Shown: piece after piece, positions 9,771 through 22,076 of the stretch
How the letters are laid out: each line of letters starts with the position of its first letter
Position numbering within the stretch: the first letter of the stretch is position 1
Source: Vigna angularis
Taxonomy: Eukaryota > Streptophyta > Magnoliopsida > Fabales > Fabaceae
NCBI RefSeq assembly: GCF_016808095.1
Contig: NC_068974.1
Location: 33,821,090-33,885,089, forward strand
Direction: 5' to 3'
DNA length: 64,000 bases
Notes under the pieces: generated by a model
The model's input: only the letters and a program-made list of their open reading frames with translations
Databases searched by the model: none
What the model was told of the DNA's origin: nothing
Made by a program: the position numbers and the translations under genes

Positions 9771-11850
9771 ATGGCTTCTTCCGATGACAATCAATCGGAG
9801 AAACATGATTCTGGAACTTCTGCTGCTTCCAAGAGTTATATTTCTACGGCTGCCGGATTTGTGACCAAGTCAGGTATATCTAACTCTGCCCTTAATCTTT
9901 CTGTTGTTACTAAGGATAGTGATTGGATAATTGATTCGGGTGCTACTGATCATATGACTTGTGATCCTCATATATTTACTAATTTTTCCTCTAATTGTTC
10001 TAAAACTGTTATTATTAATGCCAATAGGGTCTCATCTCCTTTTGAAGGTATAGGTACTATATCCCTCTCACCCTCCTTATCGATTCCTGATGTTTTATTT
10101 GTTCCTACATTAAACTATAATCTTATCTCCGTCAGCAAGTTAACCAAATCACATTCTTGTGTTGCCTTATTTTACCCAACCCATTGTCTTTTTCAAAACA
10201 TCCATTCCAAGGAGAAGATTGCTAGTGGTAGAGAGAGTGAAGGACTCTATTATCTTGAAAATGTCTCACAATCAAACCATAAAAAAGGATTGACTTGTCT
10301 TGCGAACAATCACATACAAGATAAAAACAAAAAAGAAATTTGGTTGTGGCATAGACGGTTGGGACATCCCTCTTTTGGTTATTTAAAAAAATTATTTCCA
10401 TCACTATTTCATAAATGCAATATTTCTGATTTTTTTTGTGAAACTTGTGTTTTGGCAAAAAATCATCGTGTTGTGTTTCCTTTAAGCAATAACAAAACTA
10501 ATTTTCCTTTTTCATTAATTCACACAGATGTTTGGGGCCCTGCCCCGCAATCTACACATAATGGAAAAAAATGGTTTATCAGTTTTGTTGATGATTGTAC
10601 TCGGGTAACCTGGGTATATTTGCTTAAATATAAAAGTGATGTGTGTGATGTGGTTCGTTCCTTCTATCATTTTATTGTTACACAATTTAACACATCTATT
10701 AAGGTCATTCGATCAGACAATGGAGGAGAATATTTTAAGACTGAATTAATAGAGTTCATGAACTCTAAAGGCATCTTGCATCAAACTACATGTCCTTATT
10801 CACCACAACAAAATGGAGTGGCTGAGAGGAAAAATAGACATATATTAGGCGTGACAAGATCACTTTTGATAGATGGTAATGTTCCATCTCATTTATGGGG
10901 TGAGGCTGTGAGCTCTGCCGTTTATTTAATTAATCGAACTCCTTCTAGTGTGCTTAACTTTCGAAGGCCTTTTGATGTGTTGTCTGATCATTGTATCCTT
11001 CCTCCCATAGTTTATTTACCACCTCATATTTTTGGATGTGTTATATATGTTCACTTACACCCACATCAACGTACAAAGCTTGAAGAACGAGCGATCAAAT
11101 GTGTTTTTGTTGGGTATGGATCAACTCAAAAAGGTTATCGTGCTTACCATCCACCATCAAGGAAATTTTATATTTCTATGGATGTGACATTTAATGAGCA
11201 TGGATTTTTTTATGTTGATTCTCCACTTCAGGGAGGCAATGAAAGTGAAGTGCATAATCATGATGTTGGTATGTTTGATTGTGAAGATAAATTATTGTGT
11301 GAGGATCATTCTGTAGGAAGTGAGCCAATTCTAAATATGGACCCTTCTTTTCTGGATAATACAGTGTCTTCTGATCATAACCAATTGGCTCAATCTTCTC
11401 CACAGGTTCAACTTGACTCTTCAGAGGTACCTTCTGATCCTATCTCTGATAATACTAATTTAGATGAAATTGATCATGGAATTGATTCTTGTCTGCGTGA
11501 GACCACCAGCACACCAAACACTGAGTCTACTACTGTTCACTATATTCTTCCACCTCGTTCTAACCGTGGTCAACCTCCAGTTAAATATGAACCAGACCTC
11601 CAAGCCAAAGTTAAATATCCCATTAGTAAATATGTGTCATCTCACAGGTTATCTCAGTCATATGCATCATTTGTATCTCAATTATCTTCAATTTTTATTC
11701 CTAGTAATGTACAGGAAGCTTTGGCAGATCCTAGATGGGCCGAAGCAATGGTTGAGGAGATGGCAGCTTTAGAAAAAAATAACACTTGGGATCTTGTGTC
11801 CTTACCAAAAGGGAAGAAAACTGTGGGCTGTAAATGGGTCTTTACAATTA
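9771..11850 (+). pseudogene. Copia copy 2 pol, 5' part (protease, integrase, start of RT)
   Basis: The frame opens at ATG 9771 with a short Ser-rich leader. The protease motif DWIIDSGATDHMT is near residues 50-64, much closer to the start than in autonomous elements, which carry several hundred gag residues first. The zinc-binding region is complete (LWHRRLGHPSF ... FCETCVLAKNHR). The integrase core keeps HTDVWGP, RSDNGGEY and QQNGVAERKNR, so all three acidic residues are present. Reverse transcriptase begins near WAEAMVEEMAALEKNNTW. The frame is cut at 11850 by a MITE, and the apparent continuation to 11936 is read from the insert. Confidence 0.9.
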
Positions 11851-12369
11851 GGTTTAATCCTTTTCGACATCCCTATTTATGTACGAATGTCTCAATTGGG
11901 TCCTCGTTTTATAAAGTGTATCAAAATGGTCCCTAATTTTGAAAATTGATATCAATTGAGTTCTTTCCGTTAAGTTGGCTGGACGGCGTTAAAAAAATTG
12001 ATGAGTGGATGCTGAGATGACGAACGAACGCTCGTCCACCAGCGAACGAACGCTCGTCCATCAGCGAACGAACGCTCGTCGACCACCGAACGATCGGTCG
12101 TCCAGTGTGGAACGAACGGTCGTCCAGCAGTAAGAGGTCGACGAGCGTTCGTTCTCTGGTGGACGAGCGTTTGTTCGCTGGTGGACGAGCGTTCGTTCGT
12201 CATCTCAGCATCCACTCATCAATTTTTTTAACGCCGTCCAGCCAACTTAACGGAAAGGACTCAATTGATATCAATTTTCAAAATTAGGGACCATTTTGAT
12301 ACACTTTAAAAAACGAGGACCCAATTGAGACATTCGTACATAAATAGGGATGTCGAAAAGGATTAAACC
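11851..12369. mobile_element. Mutator-like MITE (long terminal inverted repeats)
   Basis: The 519-bp insert begins GGTTTAATCCTTTTCGACAT and ends with its reverse complement. Almost its whole length is two inverted arms of over 200 bp, so it could fold into a long hairpin. It is flanked by an exact 9-bp direct repeat TTACAATTA (11842-11850 and 12370-12378), the size typical of Mutator-like elements. The inner arms are packed with CGAACGCTCGTCC words. It codes for nothing; the frames called inside it are by-products of the repeats. Confidence 0.93.
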
Positions 12370-12378
12370 TTACAATTA

Positions 12379-13760
12379 AGCATAAAGCTGATGGAACTAT
12401 TGAGAGGTACAAAGCACGATTTGTGGCTAAAGGTTACACTCAATCTTATGGTGTAGATTACCAAGAGACGTTCGCACCAGTAGCCAAACTCAATACTGTG
12501 AGAATACTTTTGTCGCTAGCTGCAAACCAAGATTGGCCTATTCTACAATTTGATGTGAAAAATGCTTTCCTACACGGAGAAATTTCAGAAGAAACTTATA
12601 TGGATTCTCCACCAAGCATGAATGATTCAATTGGAATGAATGTTTGCAAATTAAAGAAGGCTCTATATGGATTAAAACAATCCCCAAGAGCATGGTTTGG
12701 AAGGTTTGCCAAGTTTATGAAGGCTTTTGGCTATAGAGCAAGTAACTCTGATCACACCTTATTTTTTAAGAGAGGAAAAGGAAAAATTACAGCTTTGATT
12801 ATATATGTAGATGACATGATTGTTACAGGAAATGACCAAGATGAGATTTCTAGTTTACAACAATACCTTGCATCTGAATTTGAGATGAAACAGCTTGGAA
12901 ACCTCAAATATTTTTTGGGTATTGAAGTAGCTAGATCAAAACATGGTATTTTTCTATCCCAAAGAAAATATACTATTGATTTATTGTCGGAAACTGGGCT
13001 GCTTGGGAGTAAACCAGCTGATACACTAATTGAACAAAATCATAAACTCTTTCAATGCTCAGATTCAGCAAGCATAGACAGAGGAAGATACCAAAGGCTG
13101 GTAGGAAAATTAATTTATTTGTGCCATACACGTCCAGATATCACCTATGCAGTGAATGTTGTTAGTCAATTTATGCATGACCCACGGAAGCTTCATATGG
13201 ATGCTGTTGAAAGGATTTTGAGATATTTGAAGTCCGCTCCTGGAAAAGGAATTTTGTTCTCAAATCATGAAAACTTAAAGGTAGAAGGGTATACTGATGC
13301 AGATTGGGCAGGTTCAAAAGATGATAGAAGATCTACCTCTGGATACTTTACTTTTGTAGGAGGGAATCTTGTAACTTGGAGGAGTAAAAAACAACCTGTA
13401 GTAGCAAGATCTAGTGCTGAAGCAGAATTCAGAGGCATGACACTAGGTGTATGTGAACTTTTGTGGATTAAAAATGTGTTATCAGATTTTGGCTTTACAC
13501 AAAATGAAACTATGAGTTTGTACTGTGACAATACTTCGGCTATAGCAATTGCTCACAATCCTGTGCAACATGATAGAACAAAGCATGTGGAGATTGATAG
13601 ACATTTCATCAAAGAGAAGCTTGAAGCTGGAATAATTTCATTTACTTTTGTAAGATCAGAATTGCAGTTGGTTGATGTTCTCACTAAAGGAGTATCAAGA
13701 AGATTGTTTAATGACTCTCTATTCAAGTTGGGAATGTGTGATATCCATGCACCAACTTGA
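12379..13760 (+). pseudogene. Copia copy 2 pol, 3' part (reverse transcriptase and RNase H)
   Basis: This continues the pol frame on the far side of the MITE in the same reading phase, since the insert plus one target copy is 528 bp. Motifs in order are KARFVAKGYTQ, FDVKNAFLHG, LYGLKQSPRAW, the catalytic YVDDMIVTG, then RNase H with DADWAGSKDDRRSTSGY, SSAEAEFRG and CDNTSAI. No other stop is seen up to 13760. The MITE therefore appears to be the main lesion in this half of the element. Confidence 0.9.
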
Positions 13761-13767
13761 GTGGGGG
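13757..13767 (+). other. Polypurine tract of copia copy 2
   Basis: TTGAGTGGGGG lies just before the 3' LTR and overlaps the end of pol. Confidence 0.7.
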
Positions 13768-13964
13768 TGTTAAGATATGCCAAATATTCTATTAAACGAT
13801 ATTAGGCAATCAAATATTGTGTTAGTTATAATTTAGATATTATTATAATTTGTGCACATGTCATTCCTTTAATAGATGAAGGATTATAGGATCCTTAAAT
13901 GTATATATATGGTACTCTACTCTTTGAAATAATACATCAGAATTATTCTTTAAATATTTTATTA
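13768..13964 (+). repeat. 3' LTR of copia copy 2
   Basis: It begins TGTTAAGATATG and ends ATTTTATTA, matching the 5' LTR. CACTC follows. Confidence 0.93.
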
Positions 13965-13969
13965 CACTC

Positions 13970-16322
13970 TGATGAGTGCATATTTATGCCCACATTTATG
14001 TTTGAAAATTAAAATTTTGATGGGATAATTGTGTTTAAATGGTTGATTTTAAGTGAATTTGTGATAATTGGAATTATTGGGTTTGGGAAATAAAGAGACG
14101 TAAAAAGTAAGTTTTAGCGCATAAATTATTCTTGGATGTTCTAATGTTTATTTGTGCAGCTGAGAATATAAGTTTTATTGGTCAAATGGCAATTCAAGGC
14201 CCAAAATCAGGTTTTATTTGGAAAATAATGTACAGATGGGCCAAACAGACAACTTTTACCCTTGCACCTCCCAATTTCCCTACATACACCCCTCTTCTCT
14301 TAAACAGGCCCAAAACTAAGCCAAACAGTAACCCTATTCTAAATACACCCCCTAAATTTCCTTACCCATACCCCTCCTAAGCTAGAGTCCACCAGATCAT
14401 GCCACGTCAGCTCTAACCCATGAGCATAATCTTCCACCTTCTCCACAGAAACCCTAGCCGCTAGTGCCGTCAGCCGCTGTTCCGCTTCCGCCGCTCTCGC
14501 CAATGCCGCAAGTCGCCGCCACGGCCAAAACATCATCTCCTTCCTTTCTCGCCGGCGCATCAACAGACCACCACGGTGCCTCTCCATCCGCGCCGCCACC
14601 ACGCCGCAAGACCGCTGCCACCTTCCTTCTCCTTCGCGCAAGGGTTCGAAGCCGCCGCGCCGTTGCCGCGACCACCACTCCCGCCATCACAGCGCCTCTC
14701 CTCCTCTGAAATTATCACCATCACGCCGCTGCCATGACCGGACAATCTTCAGGCCACCATCTTTCTCGTCGCGCCACCAGCACCAAAGCGCGACATCCAT
14801 GGCCGCCGCAACGCCACGCTTCTCGCGCACCATTGACGCAACCATCAACAGTTGCCGTCACTGCCGTGCCACCACCACGCTGTGAACCTTTCCTCCATCA
14901 CCACATCTCGCACCTGCAAAGAGACAAACTCAAGAAACCAGACGCACAGGGAAAGCTCGAACAAATTCGAAACGGAACACCATTCTTCTCCAACAACAAG
15001 CGGCAGCGGTAAGCCTTTGCCAAATATGAACCCTAATTTGGGTGAAAGGGGCTGACACGTGTCAGCACCTCATTGGTTCGTCTTCCTCTGGTCAAAGCTG
15101 GTCAACAAGCCTTCTCTGGTCAAAGTCTGGTCAACTAAGGGGCTTTCTTGCAATTTCAGAAACTCAGAAGGGGCTAAAGTGCAGATAGAGGAAATTTCAG
15201 GGCATTTGTGCAATTTTGGAAATTCAGAAAAGTTAAAAGATAAAATTCAGTTGTTGAATTAATTTAATTTGGGAATATCAACCAAAAATATCTTCCAAAT
15301 AATGTTATAATTATCTAAATCTTTTAGTTATTTGGAAGATATAAGATAAAAGATTCTATCAACTGAATACTCAGAGTCCAAGCCCGATCAAGCCCTATAT
15401 AAAGAGACCCAGAGACTTCACTTAGGGAATTCATTCTCTCATACTCCTCTCACTTTTCTTTCATCGTGTATTCAACTCCATTCATGGAGGGCTATTCTGC
15501 TGTAATTCCTTGATGGATTCTGAGGTTACGTTAAGTTAATGCAATTGTTTATTTTGATTATTTATTTAAGTTGTTCTCTCTCTATGTCTTTCATCTCTCT
15601 ATCTTGTTAAAAGCAAAGATTTTTGCATCATAATATGTTTCAATCTACATGCATATTGATTATATGAGTTTTAGGGTTTCTAGGTTTAAATTGAGAATCT
15701 ACTTTGATTTAATTTAGGAACTTTCATATGATTAAATGGTTTTTACTATCAATTGAGAATGTACTTTGATTGATTAGTAATAATTTCAACTATAATCAAT
15801 TGAGAATTTACTTTGATTGATTAACTTTTAATTTGGTTAGGAGATTTAAGAATAGACATGATTAAACACAATAGAATTTGATTGAGAATGTACTTTGGTT
15901 GAATTTATTGTGAATAATCTAGAAAGGTTTTGCATTTGAGTGAGAATTTACTTTAGTTAAATGCATGATCGCCCTCAAATTAATTAAGAATGTACTTTAA
16001 TTAATTTGAAACTTAAACAATAATCAATTGAACAATTATTCGTGAATAACCAATGATGAATCTATCTTGGAAAAGCAGTGGAATAAGCCTAATTCATCGT
16101 AACTGTTCTTATTTATTCTTTAAACACTCTTCAACCATTACTTTTATTCATAAGCATTGCATAGCATTCGTAAGAATCACAGATATTCAAAAACAATTTC
16201 GTGTTCGTTGGGAGACGACTCAGGGTTACTTCAACCTCTCTACTTTCTTGAATACTACTTGGCAATACTGAAGTTGTCTTGAAAAGTAGTATTAATTTGA
16301 TAGCTTCAACGACGGCTTATCA
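13970..16322 (+). repeat. 5' LTR of the Athila-like element
   Basis: It matches 23343-25707 with few substitutions and a 14-bp indel near 15488. It contains a CpG-rich block (about 14400-15020), a TATA-like CTATATAAAG (15402-15411), and six spaced copies of a TTGAGAATGTACTTTGATT-like word (15690-16000). Short Pro/Ser/Ala-rich frames in the GC-rich block are not judged real. Confidence 0.93.
15690..16010 (+). repeat. Spaced direct repeat TTGAGAATNTACTTTGATT in the LTR
   Basis: Six degenerate copies start near 15690, 15750, 15800, 15882, 15940 and 15988. The same words occur reversed at 62640-62930, which identifies an old relative there. Confidence 0.85.
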
Positions 16323-16326
16323 AATT

Positions 16327-16344
16327 TGGCGCCGCTGCCGAGGA
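16327..16344 (+). other. Primer-binding site (tRNA-Asp type)
   Basis: TGGCGCCGCTGCCGAGGA begins four bases after the LTR. It resembles the site used by Athila and Tat elements. Confidence 0.8.
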
Positions 16345-16872
16345 ATACGGTTAGTATTTTGAATATTTAATTCTTATTTTTATTTTTATTTTTTTCTTTA
16401 TTTTTTATTTTATCTTTATTTTTTTTACGCACATACATTTAATTTAATTTGAGTTATTTTGTAGTCTTTAGTCATTCTAATTTTAGGAAAAATCTTTGTT
16501 CTTGTTTATATTAAGAATTTCTTTTGAGAAATACTTGAGGCTAGTTTGAATACACTCTGGCTAGGAAAGACTTGGTACTTAAGTTGTCCATTGTGACGCA
16601 CCTCTCTTTCCTGGGAGTGGATCCAACAAGTCTTTCTTTTCTCTTATTTGAAATCTTTCTCTAAAGCAAGAACAAAAGAAAAAGAGAAGTCAAGAGAAAC
16701 AACTTCAAGCAGATTACGTAGTGCATGACCAGAGCTAACCCGGGAGAATTTTATCAAATTAACCCGGAAGTCGAAAGGAATTTGCGTAAGCTGCGGAGAA
16801 GTCATTCCACCTTCATTATCTCCAATCACAAACATACCATCTAATCCTTTACCTGATCCTAACCCAAACAAT

Positions 16873-18282
16873 ATGGCACAAAGAACCATCAGACAATTAG
16901 CCACCTCCCATAATACAGCTATCCGAAGTAACATTGAATATCCTAATGAGGAGTGGGAGCTAAGACCTGACCTCTTAAATGCCTTACCAAAGTTCAATGG
17001 GTTATCAAAGGAGAATCCACACAAGCACTTGAGACAATTTCACATGTTGTGTGAAAACTTTAGATCTCCTAGGATCACAATAGAGAGCCTTAAAATGAAA
17101 GCTTTTCCTTTTACTCTTCAAGGCGTAGCTCAAGATTGGTGGTATTATCTCTCTGCACGGATTACAAATTGGGAAACTATTGAAAGACTCTTTCTTGAGA
17201 AGTATTTTCCTGCATCCAGATTGTCAGCTATCCGCAGAGAAATTCAAGATATAAGACAGAGAGATAGAGAGAATCTTAGTGAATATTGGGAAAGATTCAA
17301 GAAACTATGTTCTTCATGCCCTCAACTCCAAATGGAAGATTTTATTCTAAGCTTTTATGAAGGCTTAAGTCCTACTGATAGGTCATGGGCAGATGCTGCA
17401 AGCGGAGGATCTTTCTTAGACAGGTCACCAGAAGATGGTATAGACCTAATAGAACGGAAGGCAGTAGACAATCAACAGTATGGCACAAGAGAAAATTCAG
17501 TAACTTTGTTGAAGGGAGTGCATGAAATTGATAATGGTGCAGTTGATGGAAATAGGATAGATGAAAGATTGAATAAGCTAGAAAGCAAACTCGACGAGAT
17601 TGCAAGTTTGTTTAAAACCTCAACTCCACAAATTGTTAAGAAGTGTGGAATTTGCATTTCAACTAACCATTATATTGATGAATGTCCTAGCTTGGTGGAG
17701 ACCACTGTGGAAAACCCATCTCAAGCTTTTGCTGCAAACATGATTGGAGGAAATAGACCATACCAGAATTATCATGATTCGTCCTCCAATAGATATCAGC
17801 AGAACAGACAACCTTATGTTCAACCTCAACAAAGGCAGCAATCTCAGCCTGAAATGTCAATGCAAGATTTCATGAAAACAATAGTTGAGCAAAATTCAGA
17901 AATAAAGAAATCAATTGAAGAGTTGACTCAGAGGATGGATAAGTTAGAGGCTAAGGAATCAAATAAACTGCCTGCACAAACAGTGATCAACCCGAGAAAT
18001 GTAAATGCTATCACTTTAAGAACGGGTAAGCAGGTAGAAGGTCCTGAAGGAGCCCTAGAGGATGAAGATAAAGAGAAAGAAGAAGCACAAATTGATGACA
18101 ATGGAGGATCAAGTGAGCCATCACCTGAATCTACCACTGAAAAATCCAGGTTAGTATCTTCTAATTCTTCTACAAATTCTTCTTCATCTTATTCTCCACC
18201 TCCTCCATATCCAAATCGGTTAAAACCGAGAAACAAAAAAATGGAGGAATTAGACCAAGAGATTTTAAATACTTTCATGTAG
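16873..18282 (+). CDS. Athila-like gag polyprotein
   Basis: A 469-residue open frame starts at ATG 16873, about 530 bp after the primer site. The retrotransposon gag domain (PF03732-like) spans roughly residues 35-200, including NPHKHLRQFHMLCENF and the AQDWWYYL segment. An intact CX2CX4HX4C knuckle, CGICISTNHYIDEC, is near residues 258-271. The C-terminal third is low complexity with Gln, Glu and Ser runs. It forms the particle and packages RNA. The frame stops at TAG 18280-18282, where a one-base phase difference separates it from pol. Athila gag and pol are usually one frame, so this is probably an indel. Confidence 0.85.
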   Translation: MAQRTIRQLATSHNTAIRSNIEYPNEEWELRPDLLNALPKFNGLSKENPHKHLRQFHMLCENFRSPRITIESLKMKAFPFTLQGVAQDWWYYLSARITNWETIERLFLEKYFPASRLSAIRREIQDIRQRDRENLSEYWERFKKLCSSCPQLQMEDFILSFYEGLSPTDRSWADAASGGSFLDRSPEDGIDLIERKAVDNQQYGTRENSVTLLKGVHEIDNGAVDGNRIDERLNKLESKLDEIASLFKTSTPQIVKKCGICISTNHYIDECPSLVETTVENPSQAFAANMIGGNRPYQNYHDSSSNRYQQNRQPYVQPQQRQQSQPEMSMQDFMKTIVEQNSEIKKSIEELTQRMDKLEAKESNKLPAQTVINPRNVNAITLRTGKQVEGPEGALEDEDKEKEEAQIDDNGGSSEPSPESTTEKSRLVSSNSSTNSSSSYSPPPPYPNRLKPRNKKMEELDQEILNTFM

Positions 18283-20426
18283 AGATCAACATTCCTTTGC
18301 TTGATGCTGTTAAACAAATCCCCAAGTACGCCAAATTTTTGAAAGAACTTTGCACAAATAAAAGGCGTATTAGGGATAATGAGATTGTGAATTTGGGAAG
18401 AAATGTGTCAAGTTTGGTTAAGAAACACATTGAACTACCACAAAAATGCAAAGATCCAGGTATGTTTTCTGTTCCTTGTACTATTGGAAATTTAAAGTTT
18501 GACAATGCCATGCTAGATTTAGGGGCTTCCATTAATGTAATGCCTTTATCAGTGTTTACTTCTCTATCTTTGGGACCTCTTAGAACTACTGGTGTGGTCA
18601 TTCAACTGGCCAACCATAGCACAGTTAACCCTGCAGGTGTGCTTGAAGATGTCCTTGTCCGAGTAGACAAGCTAATTTTTCCTGCCGATTTCTACATCTT
18701 GAATATGAAGGATGAAGATGGAATCAAGTCATCAACTATTATCTTGGGAAGACCTTTCATGATGACAGCACGAACCAAGATCGATGTGCATGCAGGAACA
18801 CTAACCATGGAGATAGGTGATGAGGAGGTGCATTTTAATGTATTGGAAGCCATGAAGCACCCAATTGAAGAGCATTCTTTGTTTTGTATTGATTTATTAA
18901 GTGAAATTGTAAATAATTTTTCTGTTAGTTTCTTGGACATTTTTTCAACTTTTTCTCCATCTTTGGACTTTTCTTTTTCAAACATGTCGTGCCTGATTTT
19001 GGACGACGAAGAAAATTGTAAAACAGGTGATATTGAGGACACAGTGTCAATAGATGATACCTCTGTGGTGTCCGAGTGTGATGTTGAGGTGGCTGAGATT
19101 ACCTTAGGCAGTAAAATCCTGCCATTTGTGGTACAACCACCCGTTTTGGAGTTGAAACCTTTACCATCCCATTTGAAATATGCTTATCTTGAGAGGGATG
19201 GGAAACTCCCTGTTATTATATCTGCATTGCTTACTGATGAGCAGGAAAAACAGCTATTACAGGTTATCAAAGACCACAAGAAAGCAATAGGCTGGACTTT
19301 AGCAGATATTCCTGGTATTAGTCCTTCATTTTGTATGCACAGAATACTTTTGGAGGAGGATGCTAAACCAGTGAGACAACCTCAAAGAAGACTGAATCCT
19401 CAACTGATGGAGGTTGTCAAGAAAGAGGTAACCAAGTTGCTACAAGCAGGTATTATATATCCCATTTCTGACAGCACTTGGGTGAGCCCTGTACATGTGG
19501 TTCCCAAGAAATCTGGAATCACAGTGGTTAAAAACGAGAAGGAAGAATTGATTCCTACTCGTATTCAGAATAGCTGGAGGGTTTGTATTGACTATAGGAG
19601 ATTGAACCAAGTCACTCGAAAGGACCACTTTCCTTTGCCATTCATGGATCAGATGCTAGATCGTTTGGCAGGTAAGTCACATTATTGTTTTCTAGATGGA
19701 TTCTCCGGGTATTTTCAAATTTGTATAGCCCCGGAGGACCAACATAAGACCACATTCACTTGCCCTTTTGGTACATATGCTTATCGGAAAATGCCATTTG
19801 GTTTATGCAATGCTCCTGGTACATTTCAACGATGTATGCTGAGTATTTTTACAGACTTATTGGAGCATTGTATTGAGGTTTTCATGGATGATTTTAGTGT
19901 GTATGGTTCATCTTTTGATAATTGTTTGGCTAATCTTTCAAGAGTTTTGCAGAGATGTGAGGAAACTAACCTTGTTTTGAATTTTGAAAAATGTCATTTT
20001 ATGGTGGAACAAGGTATAGTTTTGGGTCATGTTGTTTCCAGGAATGGTATATCTGTAGATCCTGCTAAAATTGATGTTATTTCACAATTGCCTTACCCCT
20101 CTTCTGTACGAGAGGTTCGATCTTTTCTTGGTCATGCAGGGTTTTACAGGAGGTTTATACAGGACTTTAGCAAGATAGCTAATCCTCTCTCCAACTTACT
20201 TCAGAAGGATGTACCATTTGACTTTGGGGGGAAGTGCAAAACCGCTTTTGATTCCTTGAAAAAGGCACTCACTACCACTCCCATCATCCAACCACCTGAT
20301 TGGACATTGCCATTCGAGTTGATGTGTGATGCATCAAACTTTGCAGTAGGAGCGGTACTTGCACAAAGAAATGGGAAGCTACCACATGTGATATATTATG
20401 CTTCCAGGACATTGGACACTGCATAG
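18283..20426 (+). pseudogene. Athila-like pol, protease to early RNase H, one nonsense end
   Basis: The frame is shifted by one base from gag and opens with INIPLLDAVKQIPKYAKFLK. Protease shows AMLDLGASINVMP with the catalytic Asp, and ILGRPFM. Reverse transcriptase runs from about 19330 with SWRVCIDYRRLN, FPLPFMDQMLD and the catalytic EVFMDDFSVYG (near 19876-19908). RNase H begins at LPFELMCDASNFAVGAVLAQ. A TAG at 20424-20426, in the ASRTLDTA segment, ends the open frame, but the same phase continues beyond it. All polymerase active-site residues seen are normal. Confidence 0.88.
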
Positions 20427-22076
20427 GCAAATTATACCACAACTGAGAAGGAATTACTAGCTGTTGTATTTGCCTTGGATAAATTTAGATCATACATACT
20501 TGGATCCAAGGTAATTGTTTATACAGATCATGCTGCATTGAAATTCCTTCTAAAGAAAGCAGATTCCAAACCAAGGTTAATCAGATGGATGCTACTGCTC
20601 CAAGAGTTTGACATTGAAATTCGGGACAGAAGTGAAGCCCATAATTTAGTAGCAGACCATCTTAGCAGGATTGAAAAAGAAGAAGATGAAATTCCTATTC
20701 AAGATGACTTTCCTGATGAAATCCTGCTAGCATTGACTTCTGTAAAAGGTATGTATCCTGAACCTTGGTTTGCTGACATTGTTAACTATTTGGCTGTTTC
20801 AACTATTCCTCCATCTTTCTCCAAATCTGAGAAAGCCAAACTGAAAAGTGAGGCGAAGTACTATGTTTGGGATGAACCATTCTTATGGTGCATTGGTAGT
20901 GACCAAGTTGTAAGGAGGTGTGTTCCTGATATAGAGATACCTTATGTGCTTGAATTTTGTCATTCATCACCTTTTGGAGGACACTATGACACGCAAAGGA
21001 CAGGTAGGAAGGTGTTGGATTGTTGATTATATTGGCCTACCATCTTTAAAGATGCACGGAGGATATATGAAAATTGTGAGCAATGTCAAAGGGCAGCTAG
21101 ATCCATCACTAGGAGGGAAGAGATGCCTCAACAACCCATGCTATATTGTGAGGTATTTGATATTTGGGGTATTGACTTCATGGGTCCTTTTCCTTCTTCT
21201 TCTGGGTTTTCTTATATTTTGCTTGTTGTAGACTATGTTTCCAAATGGGTGGAAGCCATAGCTACAAGGACTAATGATGCTCGAGTTGTTATGAGTTTTG
21301 TCAGATCTAACATTTTTTGTAGGTTTGGAATACCACGAGCCATCGTTAGTGATCAGGGGACCCACTTTTGCAATAAGCTGTTAGAGAATATGTTGAAAAA
21401 GTATGGGGTGACGCATCGCATTGCTACACCATATCACCCTCAAACTAATGGACAAGCTGAGGTCTCTAACAGGGAAATCAAAAAGATATTGCAAAAGCTA
21501 GTAAAGCCAAATAGGAAGGATTGGGCCGCAAGATTGGATGATGCACTTTGGGCACATCGGACGGCCTACAAAGCACCAATAGGTATGTCACCTTTCAGGG
21601 TTGTATTTGGAAAAGCTTGCCATCTACCTGTGGAGATTCAACATCGAGCCTATTGGGCTGTGAAGGCTTGTAATTTGGACATGGAAGGAGCAGGGAAAGA
21701 GAGAAAGCTCCAACTGCAAGAACTAGAGGAGATTAGGCTCACAGCCTATGAAAACTCCAAGTTTTACAAAGAGAAAACCAAGAAATTCCATGATCAAAAG
21801 CTTGTGACCAAAAAGGATTTCAACATAGGTCAAAAGGTGTTATTGTACAAGTCCAGGGTAGGGCCTATGAGTGGTAAATTACGCTCCAAATGGGAAGGTC
21901 CATTCATTGTAACACAAGTGTTTCCCTATGGAGCAGTGGAGATCAAGGAAGAATCTTTTGATAGAATCTTCAAGGTAAATGGCCATCGTTTGCGGATATT
22001 TAATGAAAATCAAGACATGTTGAACAAGACGATGGATGGAGTGAATTTGACCACTCCAACATTCCTTCCACCATGA
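20427..22076 (+). pseudogene. Athila-like pol, RNase H remainder and integrase, one internal stop
   Basis: The phase is the same as upstream. RNase H continues through [20 protein letters not shown] and [12 protein letters not shown]. The integrase zinc finger is His-His ([10 protein letters not shown]) and Cys-Cys (ENCEQCQR). A TGA at 21024-21026 lies between them. The rve core keeps [17 protein letters not shown] and [13 protein letters not shown], giving an intact Asp-Asp-Glu triad. The C terminus ends [10 protein letters not shown] with no chromodomain. With only point lesions, this element could have been active recently. Confidence 0.88.

Larger units (their letters stand above)
9493..13964 (+). 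mobile_element. Ty1/copia LTR retrotransposon (copy 2), gag-deleted and MITE-interrupted
   Basis: LTRs lie at 9493-9699 and 13768-13964, with an exact CACTC repeat at 9488-9492 and 13965-13969. The LTRs differ by about three substitutions and one 10-bp indel. A tRNA-iMet-type primer site follows the 5' LTR. The single pol frame begins only 71 bp after the LTR and enters protease within about 50 residues, so most of gag and its zinc knuckle are missing. A 519-bp Mutator-like MITE sits in the reverse transcriptase. The right CACTC directly abuts the next element. Confidence 0.93.

Noticed and set aside
14339..15012. Several Pro/Ala/Gly-rich frames in the Athila LTR
   Set aside because: They overlap on both strands in a GC-rich block, which creates chance open frames. 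The 3' LTR shows the same frames only because it is a copy.
18268..18300. Programmed -1 frameshift between gag and pol of the Athila-like element
   Set aside because: There is no slippery heptamer of the usual form at the junction. Athila elements usually have a continuous frame, and other lesions are present, so a simple indel is likelier.
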